Below are positions 5,215-5,939 of a stretch of 5,939 nucleotides of DNA, piece after piece (the first letter of the stretch is position 1; each line of letters starts with the position of its first letter). The notes below the pieces were generated by a model. It worked only from the letters and a program-made list of their open reading frames with translations, made no database searches and had not been told where the DNA came from. This DNA comes from Chloroflexota bacterium (GTDB lineage Bacteria; Chloroflexota; Anaerolineae; Caldilineales; Caldilineaceae), in assembly GCA_003577005.1 (NCBI GenBank), contig QEUW01000447.1, forward strand, positions 1 to 5,939, read 5' to 3'. The translations under genes and the position numbers were made by a program.

Positions 5215-5939
5215 ATGCGTAAGGTTCTCACTATCCTGATTGTGTTGGGGTTGCTCGGTGGCGGCATCTGGATCGCCTATCGATACTACTGGCTGCCACG
5301 ACAAGCGGCCCAGCAACAGCCGGCATACGAAACAACAGTTGTCACCCGCGGTTCGATTGCTAGCACGGTCAGCGCTACCGGCAATATCGAGCCGGAAGCG
5401 CAAGTCGCCCTTTCGTTTCGCAGCGCTGGCCGGGTAGAGAAGGTGTTGGTCACAGCCGGGCAGCCTGTCCAGGCCGGACAGGTGTTGGCCGAACTGGAAA
5501 CCACCGATCTGACCCTGGCGCTTGCCCAGGCGAAAGTTAGCCTGGAGATCAGCCAGGCCCAACTGGCAAAGCTGGAGACGCCACCTGACCCCAGCGACGT
5601 TGCAGCCGCCCAGGCCGCAGTGGAGGTGGCTCAGGCCAGCGTCGCCGGGGCAGAGGCTGCGTTGCGCAGCGCCCAGGCCAGCTATCGCGACCTGCTGGCC
5701 GGCCCCTCGGAGGCAGAGCGCACCGTCAACCTGGCCCAGGTCCACCAGGCCGAAGCCAATCTTAGGACGGCGCAACAGGCGTATAACCAGGTGCGCAACC
5801 AACCTGACATCGGTATGTTGCCCCAATCGGCGGAACTGGAACGGGCAACTATTGCCTACGAGGTTGCCAAGGCCCAGGCCGCCCTCAGCGAGGAACCACC
5901 TACCCAGGCACAGATTTCCGCTGCCCTCAACCAGATCGC
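5215..5939 (+). CDS. HlyD-family / RND-type periplasmic adaptor subunit, 3' end missing
   Basis: The first 241 codons of a membrane fusion protein that links an inner-membrane pump (RND or MacB-like ABC transporter) to export. One N-terminal membrane segment (about 4-22, VLTILIVLGLLGGGIWIAY) anchors it. TVVTRGSIASTVSATGNIEP (41-60) is the usual first strand block. The first half of the lipoyl-like domain follows (about 61-98, with GRVEKVLVTAGQPVQAGQVL at 72-91). From about 100 onwards comes a long Ala/Gln-rich coiled-coil hairpin, interrupted by Pro-containing breaks at 122-126 (TPPDP), 163-165 (GPS) and 228-229 (PP). The second lipoyl half and the beta-barrel lie beyond the right edge. The ATG is chosen because the hydrophobic segment follows directly; the ribosome binding site (AGAG, 8 nt upstream) is weak. 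The next gene is probably its transporter, but it is outside the window. Confidence 0.88.
   Translation, partial: MRKVLTILIVLGLLGGGIWIAYRYYWLPRQAAQQQPAYETTVVTRGSIASTVSATGNIEPEAQVALSFRSAGRVEKVLVTAGQPVQAGQVLAELETTDLTLALAQAKVSLEISQAQLAKLETPPDPSDVAAAQAAVEVAQASVAGAEAALRSAQASYRDLLAGPSEAERTVNLAQVHQAEANLRTAQQAYNQVRNQPDIGMLPQSAELERATIAYEVAKAQAALSEEPPTQAQISAALNQI

Noticed and set aside
5167..5826. Minus-strand open frame of 219 codons at the right end
   Set aside because: It is antisense to the HlyD-type adaptor, which has clear family motifs in the plus frame.

Overview
The window looks like an ordinary chromosomal stretch from a GC-rich bacterium, most likely a member of the Chloroflexota (Caldilinea/Anaerolineae-like). 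This is inferred from the style of the proteins: a large surface protein with Thr/Pro linkers of the TPTPT/PTDTP type, a CelD-like acetyltransferase, and an HlyD-type adaptor with an Ala/Gln-rich coiled coil. There is no rRNA or other marker to prove it. I see no mobile element, CRISPR array, tRNA or phage gene.

Layout. Three genes lie on the minus strand (right to left). The first is a 663-residue secreted or membrane-tethered protein with two related jelly-roll-like domains (1830-3821). The second is a 384-residue CelD/FemAB-like GNAT acetyltransferase (501-1655). The third is a small charged protein of unknown function (9-401). Divergent from them on the plus strand are a beta-hydroxyacid dehydrogenase of the GarR/3-hydroxyisobutyrate dehydrogenase/glyoxylate reductase family (4081-4977), a strong intrinsic terminator (5005-5057), and the first 241 codons of an HlyD/RND-type periplasmic adaptor that runs off the right edge (5215-5939).

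How they fit together. The minus-strand genes may be partly co-transcribed, but a sigma70-like promoter with ideal 17-nt spacing lies in the 174-nt gap before the acetyltransferase, so that gene and the small gene probably also have their own transcript. A cell-envelope theme (surface protein plus an acyltransferase of a type often found with exopolysaccharide genes) is plausible but not proven. The dehydrogenase looks like a stand-alone metabolic enzyme insulated by its terminator. The adaptor gene is probably the first gene of an efflux or ABC-export operon continuing to the right.

The less ordinary signals are small. They are a 45-bp REP-like imperfect palindrome in the divergent intergenic region, two overlapping and mutually exclusive hairpins at the acetyltransferase promoter, short perfect tandem duplications lying exactly over two stop codons, a 48-bp in-frame tandem repeat in the surface protein, and a 7-codon ORF whose stop overlaps the dehydrogenase start. 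I find no convincing new multi-gene system here.
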